DNA of 64,000 nucleotides from Rhizobiaceae bacterium. GTDB lineage: Bacteria > Pseudomonadota > Alphaproteobacteria > Rhizobiales > Rhizobiaceae. Each line of letters opens with the position of its first letter. The first letter of the stretch is position 1. Of this stretch, positions 9,098-17,999 are shown piece after piece. Below the pieces are notes generated by a model. The model saw only the letters and a program-made list of their open reading frames with translations. It ran no database searches and was not told the origin of the DNA. The translations under genes and the position numbers were made by a program. Location: contig JARGOX010000006.1 of assembly GCA_029233925.1 (NCBI GenBank), positions 186,001 to 250,000 of the forward strand, written 5' to 3'.

Positions 9098-10099
9098 CTA
9101 ATGCGATTTCCGTTCGGTTCGTTCCAGACGATCGCGGGCAAGAATTGCGATCGCCGTATCCTGGACCCCCATGCCGGTCAGGTCACAGATTGTCACGTCA
9201 CGCTCTGAGCGGCGCCCCTGCACCTGCCCGGCGATGATTTGACCGAGTTCCGGTATGCCAGCCGCTTCTCGGATGGTTCCTGTCGCCAGCGCCCTGCGCA
9301 GTTCACCAAGCCTTTCGACCTGTGACAGCCTGTCAGCGACGTAGAGATCCGCACGCGCGAGACATTGTGGGTCGAGCTCATTCTTTATGGCCGCATCCGA
9401 CCCCATGGCCGTCACATGTTGGCCCGCCTCCAGCCACTCAGCTAGCAGGATCGGGCTCTGTGCCGGGGTTGTCGTCACCACAATGTCTGCGCCGGCGACC
9501 GCATCCCGGGCATTTGCCTTCGCCTCGATATTGATGCCGGTTTTCTCGCGCATCTCGTTTGCCAGGGAACAGGTCTTTTCAAAGCTTCGCCCCCAGATGA
9601 CCGCATGGTCTATCGGCCTGACGAGACACAAGGCCTCAAGTTGCATCCGTGCCTGCAAACCGGTTCCCAGAATGGCAACCCGATTGGAGTTTTTCCGTGA
9701 AAGATGCCGGGCGGCAACGGCCCCCGCGGCCGCAGTACGCAAATCCGTCAGAAATCCATTGTCGAGCAGGATGGCTTCGACATGGCCTGTTCGGCTTGAA
9801 AACAAAGCCATCATGCCGCTGAGACTTGCCAGGCCCAATGTGCCGTTATCGAAGAATCCCGAACTGATTTTTACCGCAAAACTGGGCAGCCCCGGCACAT
9901 AGGCCGTCTTGATATCAACCTCGCCGTTCACTTCGGCAAAATGCATGGACAGGACTGGCGGCATGACGACGGCGGCCGTTGCCAGCGTGGCGATGGCGCT
10001 TTCAATACAATCGACAATCGCCACATCCAGCCCAAGAGCTGCGCGCAGTTCGATCTCTGAAATGACCCGAATATCCGGTACCTTGGTCTGCGCCGTCAA
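9098..10099 (-). CDS. eutC: Ectoine utilization protein EutC (ornithine cyclodeaminase family)
   Basis: This 333-residue member of the ornithine cyclodeaminase/mu-crystallin family has an NAD-binding region LSRKNSNRVAILGTGLQARMQLEAL and GADIVVTTTPAQSPIL. In hydroxyectoine clusters EutA, EutB and EutC act before the ectoine hydrolase and are thought to convert 5-hydroxyectoine to ectoine. The start appears to be TTG at 10099, overlapping the TGA of eutB (TTGA), so translation is probably coupled. EutA, the racemase-like partner, is not found beside it. The name rests on family plus position. Confidence 0.85.
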   Translation of the reverse strand: MTAQTKVPDIRVISEIELRAALGLDVAIVDCIESAIATLATAAVVMPPVLSMHFAEVNGEVDIKTAYVPGLPSFAVKISSGFFDNGTLGLASLSGMMALFSSRTGHVEAILLDNGFLTDLRTAAAGAVAARHLSRKNSNRVAILGTGLQARMQLEALCLVRPIDHAVIWGRSFEKTCSLANEMREKTGINIEAKANARDAVAGADIVVTTTPAQSPILLAEWLEAGQHVTAMGSDAAIKNELDPQCLARADLYVADRLSQVERLGELRRALATGTIREAAGIPELGQIIAGQVQGRRSERDVTICDLTGMGVQDTAIAILARDRLERTERKSH

Positions 10100-11106
10100 A
10101 GGGACACCCTTTCACCGGAAATCAGTTGATGGTGAACCGATATGTCCAGATTGCAACCCGTCATGATCGCCACACATTGTCCGGGATTGTCGATCTTGCC
10201 GGCCAGCAGTGCAGCGATGCCGACCGCGCCTGCGCCTTCGACAATTTCACCCTCCTGCCAATAGGCATGGGCAATGCCGGCCGCAATTTCCTCTTCGTTC
10301 AACAGCACGATGTCATCGACAAGTTCACAGGTCATCTCAAAGGTCCAGCGATTGTCGAGCCCGATACCACCGCCGAGGGAATCAGCCAATGTTGGAACTT
10401 CATCGACCGTTACCGGCTTGCTGGCCCTGATGCTTGCTGCCATCGCCGCACCCTCTTCCATGCTGATGCCGATAATCCGGGTTTGCGGACAATAGGTCTT
10501 GATTGCGCGGCCAACGCCACTGATCAGGCCACCGCCGGATAATGGCACCAGAACCGTGTCCGGGTTCACCAGATCATCAAGGATTTCCATGCCGAGCGTG
10601 CCCTGTCCGGCGATGACCAATGGATCATCAAAGGGCGGAACAACGGTCATGCCCGCCTCCTCGGCCAGCCTTTCCACCTCCACCTGTGCTTCATCCTGTG
10701 AGCGCCCCACAATGCGAACATCAGCGCCCAGCGACCGGATGGCATCAATCTTGTTCTGCGGCACAAGCTCCGACATGCAGATGACACAGGCAACCCCGGC
10801 GCGCCTGGCAGCATAGCTCAACGCCCTGCCGTGGTTGCCGGTGGAAAACGTCACAACCCCTTTGCTTTTGCGGGCCTCTGACAGTGAAAGAATGGCATTG
10901 GTTGCACCGCGCAACTTGAAGCTGCCCGTCAATTGATGATGCTCAAACTTGAGGTGGACCGATCCGCCGCTTTGCTCGCTCAACGTCATGGACGGCACAA
11001 GCGCGGTTTGCAGAATATGGTCTTCAATCCGTCTGCCTGCTTCAACGATACTTGCCACCGGCAATCGCTGTCCGACAGTTTCTGTCTGACTGATGGCCCT
11101 GCTCAT
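10096..11106 (-). CDS. eutB: Hydroxyectoine utilization dehydratase EutB
   Basis: A PLP enzyme of the threonine dehydratase (fold type II) family. The lysine motif GSFKLRGATNAI, the STGNHGRALSYAARR region, and a glycine-rich phosphate loop (VPLSGGGLISG) are present. It should act on hydroxyectoine with EutC in the step leading to ectoine. I used the ATG at 11106, since similarity to the family begins about a dozen residues later. A longer frame starts at 11151 and also has a possible GGAG site. It is the first enzyme gene after a 272-base gap from enuR. Confidence 0.85.
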   Translation of the reverse strand: MSRAISQTETVGQRLPVASIVEAGRRIEDHILQTALVPSMTLSEQSGGSVHLKFEHHQLTGSFKLRGATNAILSLSEARKSKGVVTFSTGNHGRALSYAARRAGVACVICMSELVPQNKIDAIRSLGADVRIVGRSQDEAQVEVERLAEEAGMTVVPPFDDPLVIAGQGTLGMEILDDLVNPDTVLVPLSGGGLISGVGRAIKTYCPQTRIIGISMEEGAAMAASIRASKPVTVDEVPTLADSLGGGIGLDNRWTFEMTCELVDDIVLLNEEEIAAGIAHAYWQEGEIVEGAGAVGIAALLAGKIDNPGQCVAIMTGCNLDISVHHQLISGERVSL

Positions 11107-11378
11107 GCCGCAAGCCTGCAGGAGATCAATGGGCAGGTATATCGCCGCCATGCATCCACAGGCTCCAGCCGTCGGACCGCATCAATGGGCAGAATAACAG
11201 GAAGCTTAACCATGGCCAGATACACCCCGATATACAAGCTGTGATGCTGCGGCTAGCGCAAGCATTGATAATACCAGCCCCATGGGCAGGCCGGGGTCAA
11301 TCAAAACATTATCTCATGACAATCTATTTCCGCCGATTAATGGCGAGCGATAACATCTGCCGATATTGACATTGAATT

Positions 11379-12782
11379 TCAGAATGCCGGCAGCGGTCTT
11401 TCAGACTGGCCATCCAGCAAACCGCGCATGACTGCCAGCGCTTCAATGAGCGGTTCACGGCCGACAGTGCCAAGGCAGATGCGAACCGCATTGGCCGGCG
11501 CAATCTTGCCGCCACTGCTTTGTTCTTGCATGATGAAGGGCAGACTGCCGGCAACAGCCACATTCTGGCGCCGCAATTGCTGAACAAACTCCGCCTCTTC
11601 CCAGGCGGCTGGCAGCGGCAACCATATATGCAGACCGCAGGGATGGCACGAATAGTCAAAACCACTCAGGGCTTTGGCGACAAGGCCTTGCCGGTGTGTC
11701 AACTCCCTGCGCTGCCATAAAATGAGTTCATCCGCGGTGCCATCAGACATCCAGGCTTGTGCAATATCGACCATCAGCGGGTTGGCCATCCAGTTCGTCA
11801 TCATGTGCCTGTTGCGGGCGCTTGTGATCTTGATGTCCGGACACACAAGAACACCGAAATGCAGCCCCGGCATGATGGTTTTGCTGAACGAGCTAAGATA
11901 GAAAGTGCGGTCCGGAGCAATCGATTGAATCGGCGGCGGCGCATCCGGAATCAATTTGCCAAGAACATCGTCTTCGATGATGAAAAGACTGTATTTTTGA
12001 GCAATTGCAACAATCGCATTGCGTCGCTCTGTGCTCATTACGCCTGCCTTGGGTCCGCAGGCCGTTGGGAACAGAACCACCACACTGGGGTTGGTTGATC
12101 TGCAGGCGCGCTCGAGCGCCTCGGGACATAATCCCTGCTCGTCCATTTCGGCTGAAAACAGACGCAAACCGAGATAGCGACACAGTGGCTTCAGGACATG
12201 AAAGCTGATTGCTTCTGCAATCACCACGGCCCCCGGTGGTGCGGCTGTCATCAAGGCCGCGGTAAGCGCGGAAACCGCCCCGTTTGTAAGCAGAATATTA
12301 TCGGGACTTGCCCGTACCGCGTGCCCGTTCAGCCAATTCGAAATTCCGCTGATCTGGGTCTGCACAGCGGCATCAGGCCGAAAGGATTGCACAAGACTGA
12401 ACGGCAATCTGTCGGCAAGCGCATGCAAAGCGCGGCTCATGGCATCCCTGTGAAGGGACTCCAGCGCCGGCTTGAGGAGGGAGAGATCAATCAGTTCTTC
12501 CCCGCGGCTGGGCAGGAAGGGAACAGCATTATCGCCGCGACTGGCACGGACAAAACTGCCGCGCCCGACTTCGCCGGTCACATAGCCAAGATCACGCAGG
12601 GCTTCATAGGCACGTGACACGGTCTGTACGGAAATATTCAGATCGTAGGCCAGGTCCCTGTGGGTCGGGAGTTGCTCGCCCGCAAACAGGGCACCACTTT
12701 CAATGGCATCAATGAATTGCCGTTGCAGGGAAAGATAGATCGGACGCGTCAATTGTCCTGATTTTGGTCGCCACAATGTCAT
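11379..12782 (-). CDS. enuR: MocR/GabR-type regulator EnuR of ectoine utilization
   Basis: This 467-residue two-domain regulator has an N-terminal GntR winged helix (residues about 12-80: YLSLQRQFIDAIESGALFAGEQLPTHRDLAYDLNIS and TVSRAYEALRDLGYV). It is followed by a class I aminotransferase-like domain with VLFPTACGP, IIEDDVLGKL and the PLP lysine in FYLSSFSKTIMPGLH. EnuR proteins repress ectoine catabolism and are released by pathway intermediates that react with PLP. It lies at the head of the eut/doe gene set on the same strand. No good ribosome site is seen before the ATG. The gap to eutB has no recognisable uptake genes. Confidence 0.88.
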   Translation of the reverse strand: MTLWRPKSGQLTRPIYLSLQRQFIDAIESGALFAGEQLPTHRDLAYDLNISVQTVSRAYEALRDLGYVTGEVGRGSFVRASRGDNAVPFLPSRGEELIDLSLLKPALESLHRDAMSRALHALADRLPFSLVQSFRPDAAVQTQISGISNWLNGHAVRASPDNILLTNGAVSALTAALMTAAPPGAVVIAEAISFHVLKPLCRYLGLRLFSAEMDEQGLCPEALERACRSTNPSVVVLFPTACGPKAGVMSTERRNAIVAIAQKYSLFIIEDDVLGKLIPDAPPPIQSIAPDRTFYLSSFSKTIMPGLHFGVLVCPDIKITSARNRHMMTNWMANPLMVDIAQAWMSDGTADELILWQRRELTHRQGLVAKALSGFDYSCHPCGLHIWLPLPAAWEEAEFVQQLRRQNVAVAGSLPFIMQEQSSGGKIAPANAVRICLGTVGREPLIEALAVMRGLLDGQSERPLPAF

Positions 12783-12831
12783 GGCAAAATCTATACAATA
12801 TCCCTTTATTCAAACAAGCCGGAAAAACGAC

Positions 12832-13245
12832 CTATTGCGTCGATGCTGTCTGGCACGCCTGGCAGAAGCCTCTGAGTTCAACCGTGGCTGCCTTGAGGGC
12901 AAAATGATCCAGATCCGCCAGAGACTCAAGCTGGCCCGCAATGGCCTTGTCGGCCAGTTCCGAAACCTTCCCGCATTTCTCGCAGATGGTAAAAACCATG
13001 GTTTCCCGGCTATCGCATTCGGGATGACTGCACGCCACAAAGGAATTGAGACTCTCCAGCCGATGCACAAGGCCGAACTCCAGCAGCTTGTCGAGAGCCC
13101 GGTACACCTGCAAAGGTGCTCGTATGCCGTGTTCACGCAAACCATCCAGGATTGCGTAGGCACTCAAGGGCCCTTTGGCATCCGTCAGGGCGTCATAGAC
13201 AAGCTCCTGATTCCTGGTCAATGCGCCATGTTCAGATGATTTCAT
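12832..13245 (-). CDS. zur: Zinc uptake regulator Zur (Fur family)
   Basis: This 137-residue Fur-family repressor has an N-terminal winged helix (LTRNQELVYDALTDAKGPLSAY, VYRALDKLLEFGLVHR) and a C-terminal dimer domain with two structural zinc pairs, CEKCG near residue 88 and CQAC near residue 129. HPECDSRE sits between them. With zinc bound it should repress zinc import genes. It is the last gene of znuC-znuB-zur. Its ATG overlaps the znuB stop (ATGA) and has GGGAGAG before it, so it would autoregulate through the upstream Zur box. Confidence 0.93.
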   Translation of the reverse strand: MKSSEHGALTRNQELVYDALTDAKGPLSAYAILDGLREHGIRAPLQVYRALDKLLEFGLVHRLESLNSFVACSHPECDSRETMVFTICEKCGKVSELADKAIAGQLESLADLDHFALKAATVELRGFCQACQTASTQ

Positions 13246-14069
13246 GGTTTCTCTCCCTGTAAAACAGCGCGGTTTCGCAACAATAGTCCGGCCACAGGTG
13301 ACAGGCTGAGGAGAAACAGCACCATAGCTGCCACGACTATGGATGGTCCTGACGGGGTATCCCAGTTCAATGAGCCGAAAAGCCCCCCAACCACTGCTGC
13401 AGCGCCAATCAGCGCAGCAATGATGGCCATCTGTTCGGGACCCCGGGCAAAACGACGGGCTGTGGCCGCAGGAATGATCAACAATGCCGTAATCAGCAGG
13501 ACGCCCACGATCTTCATGGAAATGGCAATGACGGTGGCCATCAGCAGCATGAAGATGATGTTGGTGCGATCCGGTTTCTGCCCCTCTGCTTCGGCAATCT
13601 CGTGATTGACAGTCGCCGCAAAGAGCGGATTCCAGATCAACGCGAGCACAGCCAGAACTGCCGCCCCGCCCAGATAGATGACAGAAATGTCGGCAACAGA
13701 AACCGCCAGAATATCGCCAAACAGCAGGCCCATCAGATCGATGCGTATCCAGGTCATGAAAGCCAGAGCAACGAGCCCCAGGGCCAGAGAGGAATGCGCC
13801 AGCAATCCCAGCAGGGCATCCGACGACAGAGTCGCATTACGCTGCAGGAACACCAGTGCCAGCGCCACGGCACCGCAAACGATGAACACCGATAAAGTAA
13901 CATTGAGTTCCAGCAGGAAAGCCATGGCAACACCCAAAAGCGCAGCATGGGAAAGCGTATCGCCAAAATAGGCAAGTCTGCGCCACACGACAAAACATCC
14001 AAGCGGGGCAGCGACCAGGGCAACCCCGACGCCTGCGAAGATGGCTCTCGTGAAGAAATCGTCAAACAT
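13242..14069 (-). CDS. znuB: Zinc ABC transporter permease ZnuB
   Basis: The product of about 275 residues from the ATG at 14069 is a polytopic inner membrane protein of the ABC-3 family. It begins MFDDFFTRAIFAGVGVALVAAPLGCFVVWRRLAYFGDTLSHAALLGVA, and has several further hydrophobic segments. The frame stays open upstream to 14330, but that part antisense-overlaps nothing useful and translates to low-complexity sequence read from znuC in another frame. The start used overlaps the znuC stop by 8 bases. It forms the channel of the zinc importer with ZnuC. Confidence 0.92.
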   Translation of the reverse strand: MFDDFFTRAIFAGVGVALVAAPLGCFVVWRRLAYFGDTLSHAALLGVAMAFLLELNVTLSVFIVCGAVALALVFLQRNATLSSDALLGLLAHSSLALGLVALAFMTWIRIDLMGLLFGDILAVSVADISVIYLGGAAVLAVLALIWNPLFAATVNHEIAEAEGQKPDRTNIIFMLLMATVIAISMKIVGVLLITALLIIPAATARRFARGPEQMAIIAALIGAAAVVGGLFGSLNWDTPSGPSIVVAAMVLFLLSLSPVAGLLLRNRAVLQGEKP

Positions 14070-14925
14070 GGTCCGTCTCCTGCCTGTTGCGAACCGCAGC
14101 GCCAACAGGATCTTCGTGCCCACCATCGTCATGGTGGTGACCATCATCTGCATGGCAATGATCCGTAACCGAACCATCGGCGTGGCGAACGCTGCCATCC
14201 GGCAGATGTGTATGATCGTGGTTGTGTTGATAGATGGCCAGTGAGGCGGCGGCGCGGTCTCCGAAGAGGTTTCGGTATTCCGCACTTTCGGCGACCGCAT
14301 CAGGAGAGCCCTTGCAGCACACGTGACCATTAAGGCAGATCACCTGATCGGTGGCCGCCATGACCACATGGAGATCGTGCGATATCAACAATATGCCACA
14401 GCTCAGATCATCGCGGATTTTGGTAATCAGTTCATAAAGTGCAATCTCGCCGGCAAAGTCCACACCCTGCACCGGTTCATCAAGCACCAGAAAATCCGGC
14501 CGCGCTGCAATGACCCGTGCCAACATGGCCCGCTGAAACTCGCCGCCCGATAGATTGCGTACTTCTGCCGAGGCAAGATGCGCTATTCCGGTTGCGGCCA
14601 GAGCCTGCTTGATATCTGCCGACGACAGACGCCGGGTCAACCGCATGAATCGTTCGACCGTCAGCGGCAGGGTCCAGTCGACAGAGATTTTCTGCGGAAC
14701 ATAGCCCACTTTCAACCCGCTGGCCCGCCGGGCCTCACCTTCGTCAGGCTGGTGAATTCCAAGAGCCAGTTTCGCCGTTGTTGATTTGCCGGAACCATTC
14801 GGCCCGATCAGAGTGACGATTTCGCCGCTGCGAACCTGCAGATCAATGCCGCGCACCAGCCATCGTCCGGATTTCTCCAGACCCACATTCTTCAGCGATA
14901 CCAGCGGCTCCGAGGGATTGAGCAC
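14062..14925 (-). CDS. znuC: Zinc ABC transporter ATP-binding protein ZnuC
   Basis: ABC ATPase with Walker A GPNGSGKSTT, signature LSGGEFQRAMLARVI and Walker B FLVLDEPVQGVD. The C-terminus is a histidine-rich tail (HNHDHTHLPDG and further clusters), as in other alphaproteobacterial ZnuC proteins, and may bind zinc. The start is decided by the ribosome site: AAGGAG lies 8 bases before a GTG at 14925, while the upstream TTG at 14931 is too close. It energises ZnuB. The periplasmic zinc-binding protein ZnuA is not encoded next to it. Confidence 0.92.
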   Translation of the reverse strand: MLNPSEPLVSLKNVGLEKSGRWLVRGIDLQVRSGEIVTLIGPNGSGKSTTAKLALGIHQPDEGEARRASGLKVGYVPQKISVDWTLPLTVERFMRLTRRLSSADIKQALAATGIAHLASAEVRNLSGGEFQRAMLARVIAARPDFLVLDEPVQGVDFAGEIALYELITKIRDDLSCGILLISHDLHVVMAATDQVICLNGHVCCKGSPDAVAESAEYRNLFGDRAAASLAIYQHNHDHTHLPDGSVRHADGSVTDHCHADDGHHHDDGGHEDPVGAAVRNRQETDHV

Positions 14926-14989
14926 AGACAAAACTCCTTGGCGAGACAGGAATTGTCTATGGCATATGTAATACAGTTACGCAATCAAT

Positions 14990-15002
14990 GTTATTATATA
15001 AC
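14990..15002. promoter_or_regulatory. Putative Zur box upstream of znuC
   Basis: GTTATTATATAAC is a perfect 5-bp inverted repeat with a 3-base centre, and the flanks CAAT and ATTG extend the symmetry. It lies about 65 bases before the znuC start, in an AT-rich stretch. Alphaproteobacterial Zur sites have this GTTATNNNATAAC form. Assigned by eye. Confidence 0.65.
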
Positions 15003-15020
15003 GGATTGGTAATCCCGCCG

Positions 15021-15062
15021 GCTCCTCCAGCCCGTTCCGTTTGAACGGAACCGTGCAGGAGC
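15021..15062. repeat. Hairpin in the pcaF-znuC intergenic region
   Basis: Outer arms GCTCCT and AGGAGC enclose a near-palindrome GTTCCGTT-TG-AACGGAAC. It lies downstream of the pca operon and upstream of the znu promoter, so it may insulate the two. No T-run follows directly. Confidence 0.45.
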
Positions 15063-15086
15063 AGCGGAATCAAAATATTCAGGAGC

Positions 15087-15116
15087 GCCTGCAACCCATT
15101 CTGGTCGCAGGCTTTT
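15087..15116 (-). terminator. Possible terminator hairpin of the pca operon
   Basis: GCCTGC at 15087-15092 pairs with GCAGGC at 15107-15112, about 30-50 bases after the pcaF stop. A T4 run follows on the plus strand and only an imperfect T-rich stretch on the minus strand, so termination strength for pcaF is uncertain. Confidence 0.4.
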
Positions 15117-15140
15117 CACTCCGTCGAACCCGGTTGAATA

Positions 15141-16343
15141 TCAGACCCGCTCCAGCGCAATGGCAATGCCCTGCCCGACGCCGATACACATGGTTGCCAA
15201 GGCAAATTTCCCACTGCGCTCGGCAAGCTCCAGTGCTGCAGTGCCGGTGATGCGGGCGCCTGACATGCCCAGGGGATGGCCAAGGGCAATGGCGCCACCA
15301 TTGGCATTTACAAAGTCTGCATCCTCGGACACGCCGAGTTCGCGCAACACAGCAATACCCTGGCTGGCGAAGGCTTCATTGAGTTCTATGACGTCAAAGT
15401 CGGACGCCGAAATACCAAGGCGGGCGACCAGTTTCTTCGTTGCCGGTGCCGGACCAATCCCCATGATGCGCGGCGGAACGCCCGCTGTGGCGCCGCCCAT
15501 GATCCGGGCAATAGGTCGCAATCCATATTTCTTGATGGCTGCCTCCGACGCGATGACGAGCGCAGCGGCGCCATCATTGACGCCCGAGGCATTGCCTGCG
15601 GTCACCGATCCACCTTTGCGAAACGGTGTGGCAAGGCTGCCGAGTTTTTCCAGAGTTGTCGCGCGCGGATGCTCATCGCGATCAACCACGACCGGATCGC
15701 CCCTGCGCTGGGGAACACTCACAGCCGTAATTTCCGTCGCCAGGCGTCCATTGGCCTGAGCCGCAGCCGCCTTTGTCTGAGAGCGCATGGCAAAGGCGTC
15801 CTGATCGGCGCGCGATATGCCAAAGTCTTCGGCGACATTTTCACCCGTCTCAGGCATCGAGTCGACACCATATTGCGCCTTCATCAAGGGATTGACAAAC
15901 CGCCAGCCAATCGTCGTGTCATGGATTTCCGCATGACGCGAGAAGGCAGCTTCTGCCTTCGGCATGACAAAGGGCGCCCGGGACATGGATTCAACACCAC
16001 CGGCAATAATCAGATCAGCCTCGCCGGCTTTGATTGCGCGCGCCGCAGTGATGATCGCATCCATGCCGGAACCGCAAAGCCGGTTGATCGTGCAGGCCGG
16101 CACCGACACAGGATAATTGGCCAATAGAAGGCTCATGCGACCGACATTGCGATTGTCTTCGCCAGCCTGATTGGCACAGCCGTAAATCACTTCGTCAACC
16201 GCCTCGAAGTCTATCGAGGGGTTGCGCACGGCCAATTCCTTGAGCGGAACAGCACCCAGATCATCGGCCCGCACGCTTGAAAGACTTCCGCCAAAACGTC
16301 CGATCGGTGTGCGAATATAGTCGCAGATAAAAGCCTCTGACAT
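15141..16343 (-). CDS. pcaF: 3-oxoadipyl-CoA thiolase PcaF
   Basis: This 400-residue thiolase has the acylated cysteine in INRLCGSGMDAI (about residue 90), NEAFASQG, the GGAIALGHPLGMSGAR motif with the catalytic histidine, and the second cysteine in TMCIGVGQG. It opens with SEAFICDYIRTPIGRFGG, typical of PcaF/PaaJ. It cleaves 3-oxoadipyl-CoA to succinyl-CoA and acetyl-CoA, finishing both aromatic branches in this window. It is the last gene of pcaCHGIJF, and its start shares one base with the pcaJ stop. A phenylacetate PaaJ role is unlikely given the neighbours. Confidence 0.92.
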   Translation of the reverse strand: MSEAFICDYIRTPIGRFGGSLSSVRADDLGAVPLKELAVRNPSIDFEAVDEVIYGCANQAGEDNRNVGRMSLLLANYPVSVPACTINRLCGSGMDAIITAARAIKAGEADLIIAGGVESMSRAPFVMPKAEAAFSRHAEIHDTTIGWRFVNPLMKAQYGVDSMPETGENVAEDFGISRADQDAFAMRSQTKAAAAQANGRLATEITAVSVPQRRGDPVVVDRDEHPRATTLEKLGSLATPFRKGGSVTAGNASGVNDGAAALVIASEAAIKKYGLRPIARIMGGATAGVPPRIMGIGPAPATKKLVARLGISASDFDVIELNEAFASQGIAVLRELGVSEDADFVNANGGAIALGHPLGMSGARITGTAALELAERSGKFALATMCIGVGQGIAIALERV

Positions 16344-17137
16344 TATGCATTTGCTCCGCTTGCTGATGGCGCTTCATGCGCCGCTTTTGTGCGTGCTTTC
16401 AAATCCCTGAGTGTTTTCAACTCAAGAACACTTGGCGCAGGAGTTACCTCCACATTATCGGCAAATTTGACTGTCCAGCCACAGGTCGCCTGAACATTGT
16501 CCTTCGTCACGCCCGGGTGCATTGAGACGACGGTGAATTCCTTGGTCACCGGGTCGGGACGCCAGACGGCAAGATCGGTAATCAGCAGGGTCGGACCGAG
16601 CGTTGTCATTCCAAGCTTCTGGCGATCATCGCCGCCGGTGCCATGTCCGAAGGAGGTAACAAAATCGATTTTATCAACCATTCCCCGCAGAGTCTGTTTC
16701 ATGGTGATATAGATTTCACCCGATGAAGAAGCAATCTCGGGTGCGCCACCACCACCGGGCAGACGTATCTTCGGCCGATCGTAGTCACCGATCACGGTCG
16801 TATTGATATTGCCGAACTTGTCGAGCTGTGCGGCACCCAGAAATCCGATGGTGACCCGTCCGCCCTGCAGCCAGTAGCGAAACATTTCAGGCACGGCCAC
16901 CGTCGACACGGCCGTTTCGCACAATTCACCATCACCGATGGAAAGAGGCAGCACGCTCGGCGCAGTTCCGATCGTTCCGCTTTCATAGATCAGCGTGATC
17001 TCAGGCGCATGGGTCAGCCGCGCCACATTACAGGCAGCAGAGGGGGCGCCAATGCCGACAAAACACACATCATCATTTTTCAATGCCCGCGAGGCGGCAA
17101 TGGTCATCATTTCGTCAGGTGTAAAATCATTGCTCAT
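16343..17137 (-). CDS. pcaJ: 3-oxoadipate CoA-transferase subunit B PcaJ
   Basis: The roughly 264-residue protein from the ATG at 17137 is the beta subunit of a class I CoA-transferase, with the active-site glutamate in LIYESGTIG and a glycine-rich GGGGAPEIA loop. The longer frame to 17212 would run into pcaI. The ATGA overlap at 17134-17137 supports the chosen start. With PcaI it moves CoA from succinyl-CoA to 3-oxoadipate. Substrate rests on operon context. Confidence 0.9.
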   Translation of the reverse strand: MSNDFTPDEMMTIAASRALKNDDVCFVGIGAPSAACNVARLTHAPEITLIYESGTIGTAPSVLPLSIGDGELCETAVSTVAVPEMFRYWLQGGRVTIGFLGAAQLDKFGNINTTVIGDYDRPKIRLPGGGGAPEIASSSGEIYITMKQTLRGMVDKIDFVTSFGHGTGGDDRQKLGMTTLGPTLLITDLAVWRPDPVTKEFTVVSMHPGVTKDNVQATCGWTVKFADNVEVTPAPSVLELKTLRDLKARTKAAHEAPSASGANA

Positions 17138-17988
17138 GCGGAGGCCCTCAGATGCCGCACCCGCTCGGCGAATATTTCGGGTGGTGCTTTCAACACATGT
17201 TTGTCCATCCATGCCAGAAATTTCTCACGGTCGGCAGCAATGGCGTCCCATTCGATGTAATTGACATTGTCACGGTCATAATAGCCGCTTGCATAGGATG
17301 GATGCGCACCGCCCGGAACCACACAAATGGCGGCAATCGTCCAGTGCGGCAGTATGCAGGCATTGGTGTGGGTATCGAGATCATCGACCACTTCCTCAAC
17401 CGTGATGACCGCCCGTTTGGCCGCCAGCACAGCTTCCTTTTGAACGCCCAGAATTCCCTCGATCAGCACGTTGCCCTTGCGGTCAGCCTTTTGCGCATGA
17501 ATGAAGGTCACATCGGGGCGCAGGGCGGGAACAGCCGCCAGTTTTTCACCTGTAAACGGGCAGATGATGGACTTGATATTGGCGTTGACCTTTGCCAGTT
17601 CGGCACCCAGATAGCCGCGAAACACAGCGCAAGGCAGACCGGCAGCACCGGCTTCATAGGCATTGGCCATGGCGGCGTGGCTGTGTTCTTCCACCTCAAG
17701 AGCATGCGGCCACTGATTTTCAACCGCATCGCGCACGCGGCGCAGCAGGCCAACACCAGGATTTCCGGCGAAGGAGAAAATCATCTTTTTGACCATACCC
17801 ATGCCAATCAACTGATCGTAGATGATATCAGGGGTCATGCGCATGACTGTCAGGTCCTTGAAGCCCTGGCGGATCACCTCATGGGCAGCGGCATGGGGAA
17901 TGAGATGGGTAAACCCCTCAAAGGCCACACTGTCGCCGTGCTTCAGGTTATTCGCGACAGCGTCACGAATAGACAAGAATTTTGCCAT
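17134..17988 (-). CDS. pcaI: 3-oxoadipate CoA-transferase subunit A PcaI
   Basis: This 284-residue alpha subunit of a class I CoA-transferase has GDSVAFEGFTHLIPHAAAHEVIRQG near the N-terminus and the oxyanion-type GNPGVGLLRRVRD segment. It pairs with PcaJ, whose start overlaps its stop (ATGA). It is placed 11 bases after pcaG, so the ring-cleavage and CoA-activation genes are on one transcript. Confidence 0.9.
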   Translation of the reverse strand: MAKFLSIRDAVANNLKHGDSVAFEGFTHLIPHAAAHEVIRQGFKDLTVMRMTPDIIYDQLIGMGMVKKMIFSFAGNPGVGLLRRVRDAVENQWPHALEVEEHSHAAMANAYEAGAAGLPCAVFRGYLGAELAKVNANIKSIICPFTGEKLAAVPALRPDVTFIHAQKADRKGNVLIEGILGVQKEAVLAAKRAVITVEEVVDDLDTHTNACILPHWTIAAICVVPGGAHPSYASGYYDRDNVNYIEWDAIAADREKFLAWMDKHVLKAPPEIFAERVRHLRASA

Positions 17989-17999
17989 ACGAAAAGTCC

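Noticed and set aside
11103-11213. A 36-codon frame just before eutB whose TGA overlaps the eutB ATG
   Set aside because: No ribosome site, no recognised similarity, and the apparent coupling could be chance.
14070-14330. N-terminal extension of znuB
   Set aside because: The extra 87 codons read through znuC in another frame. The ABC-3 permease fold starts at 14069.
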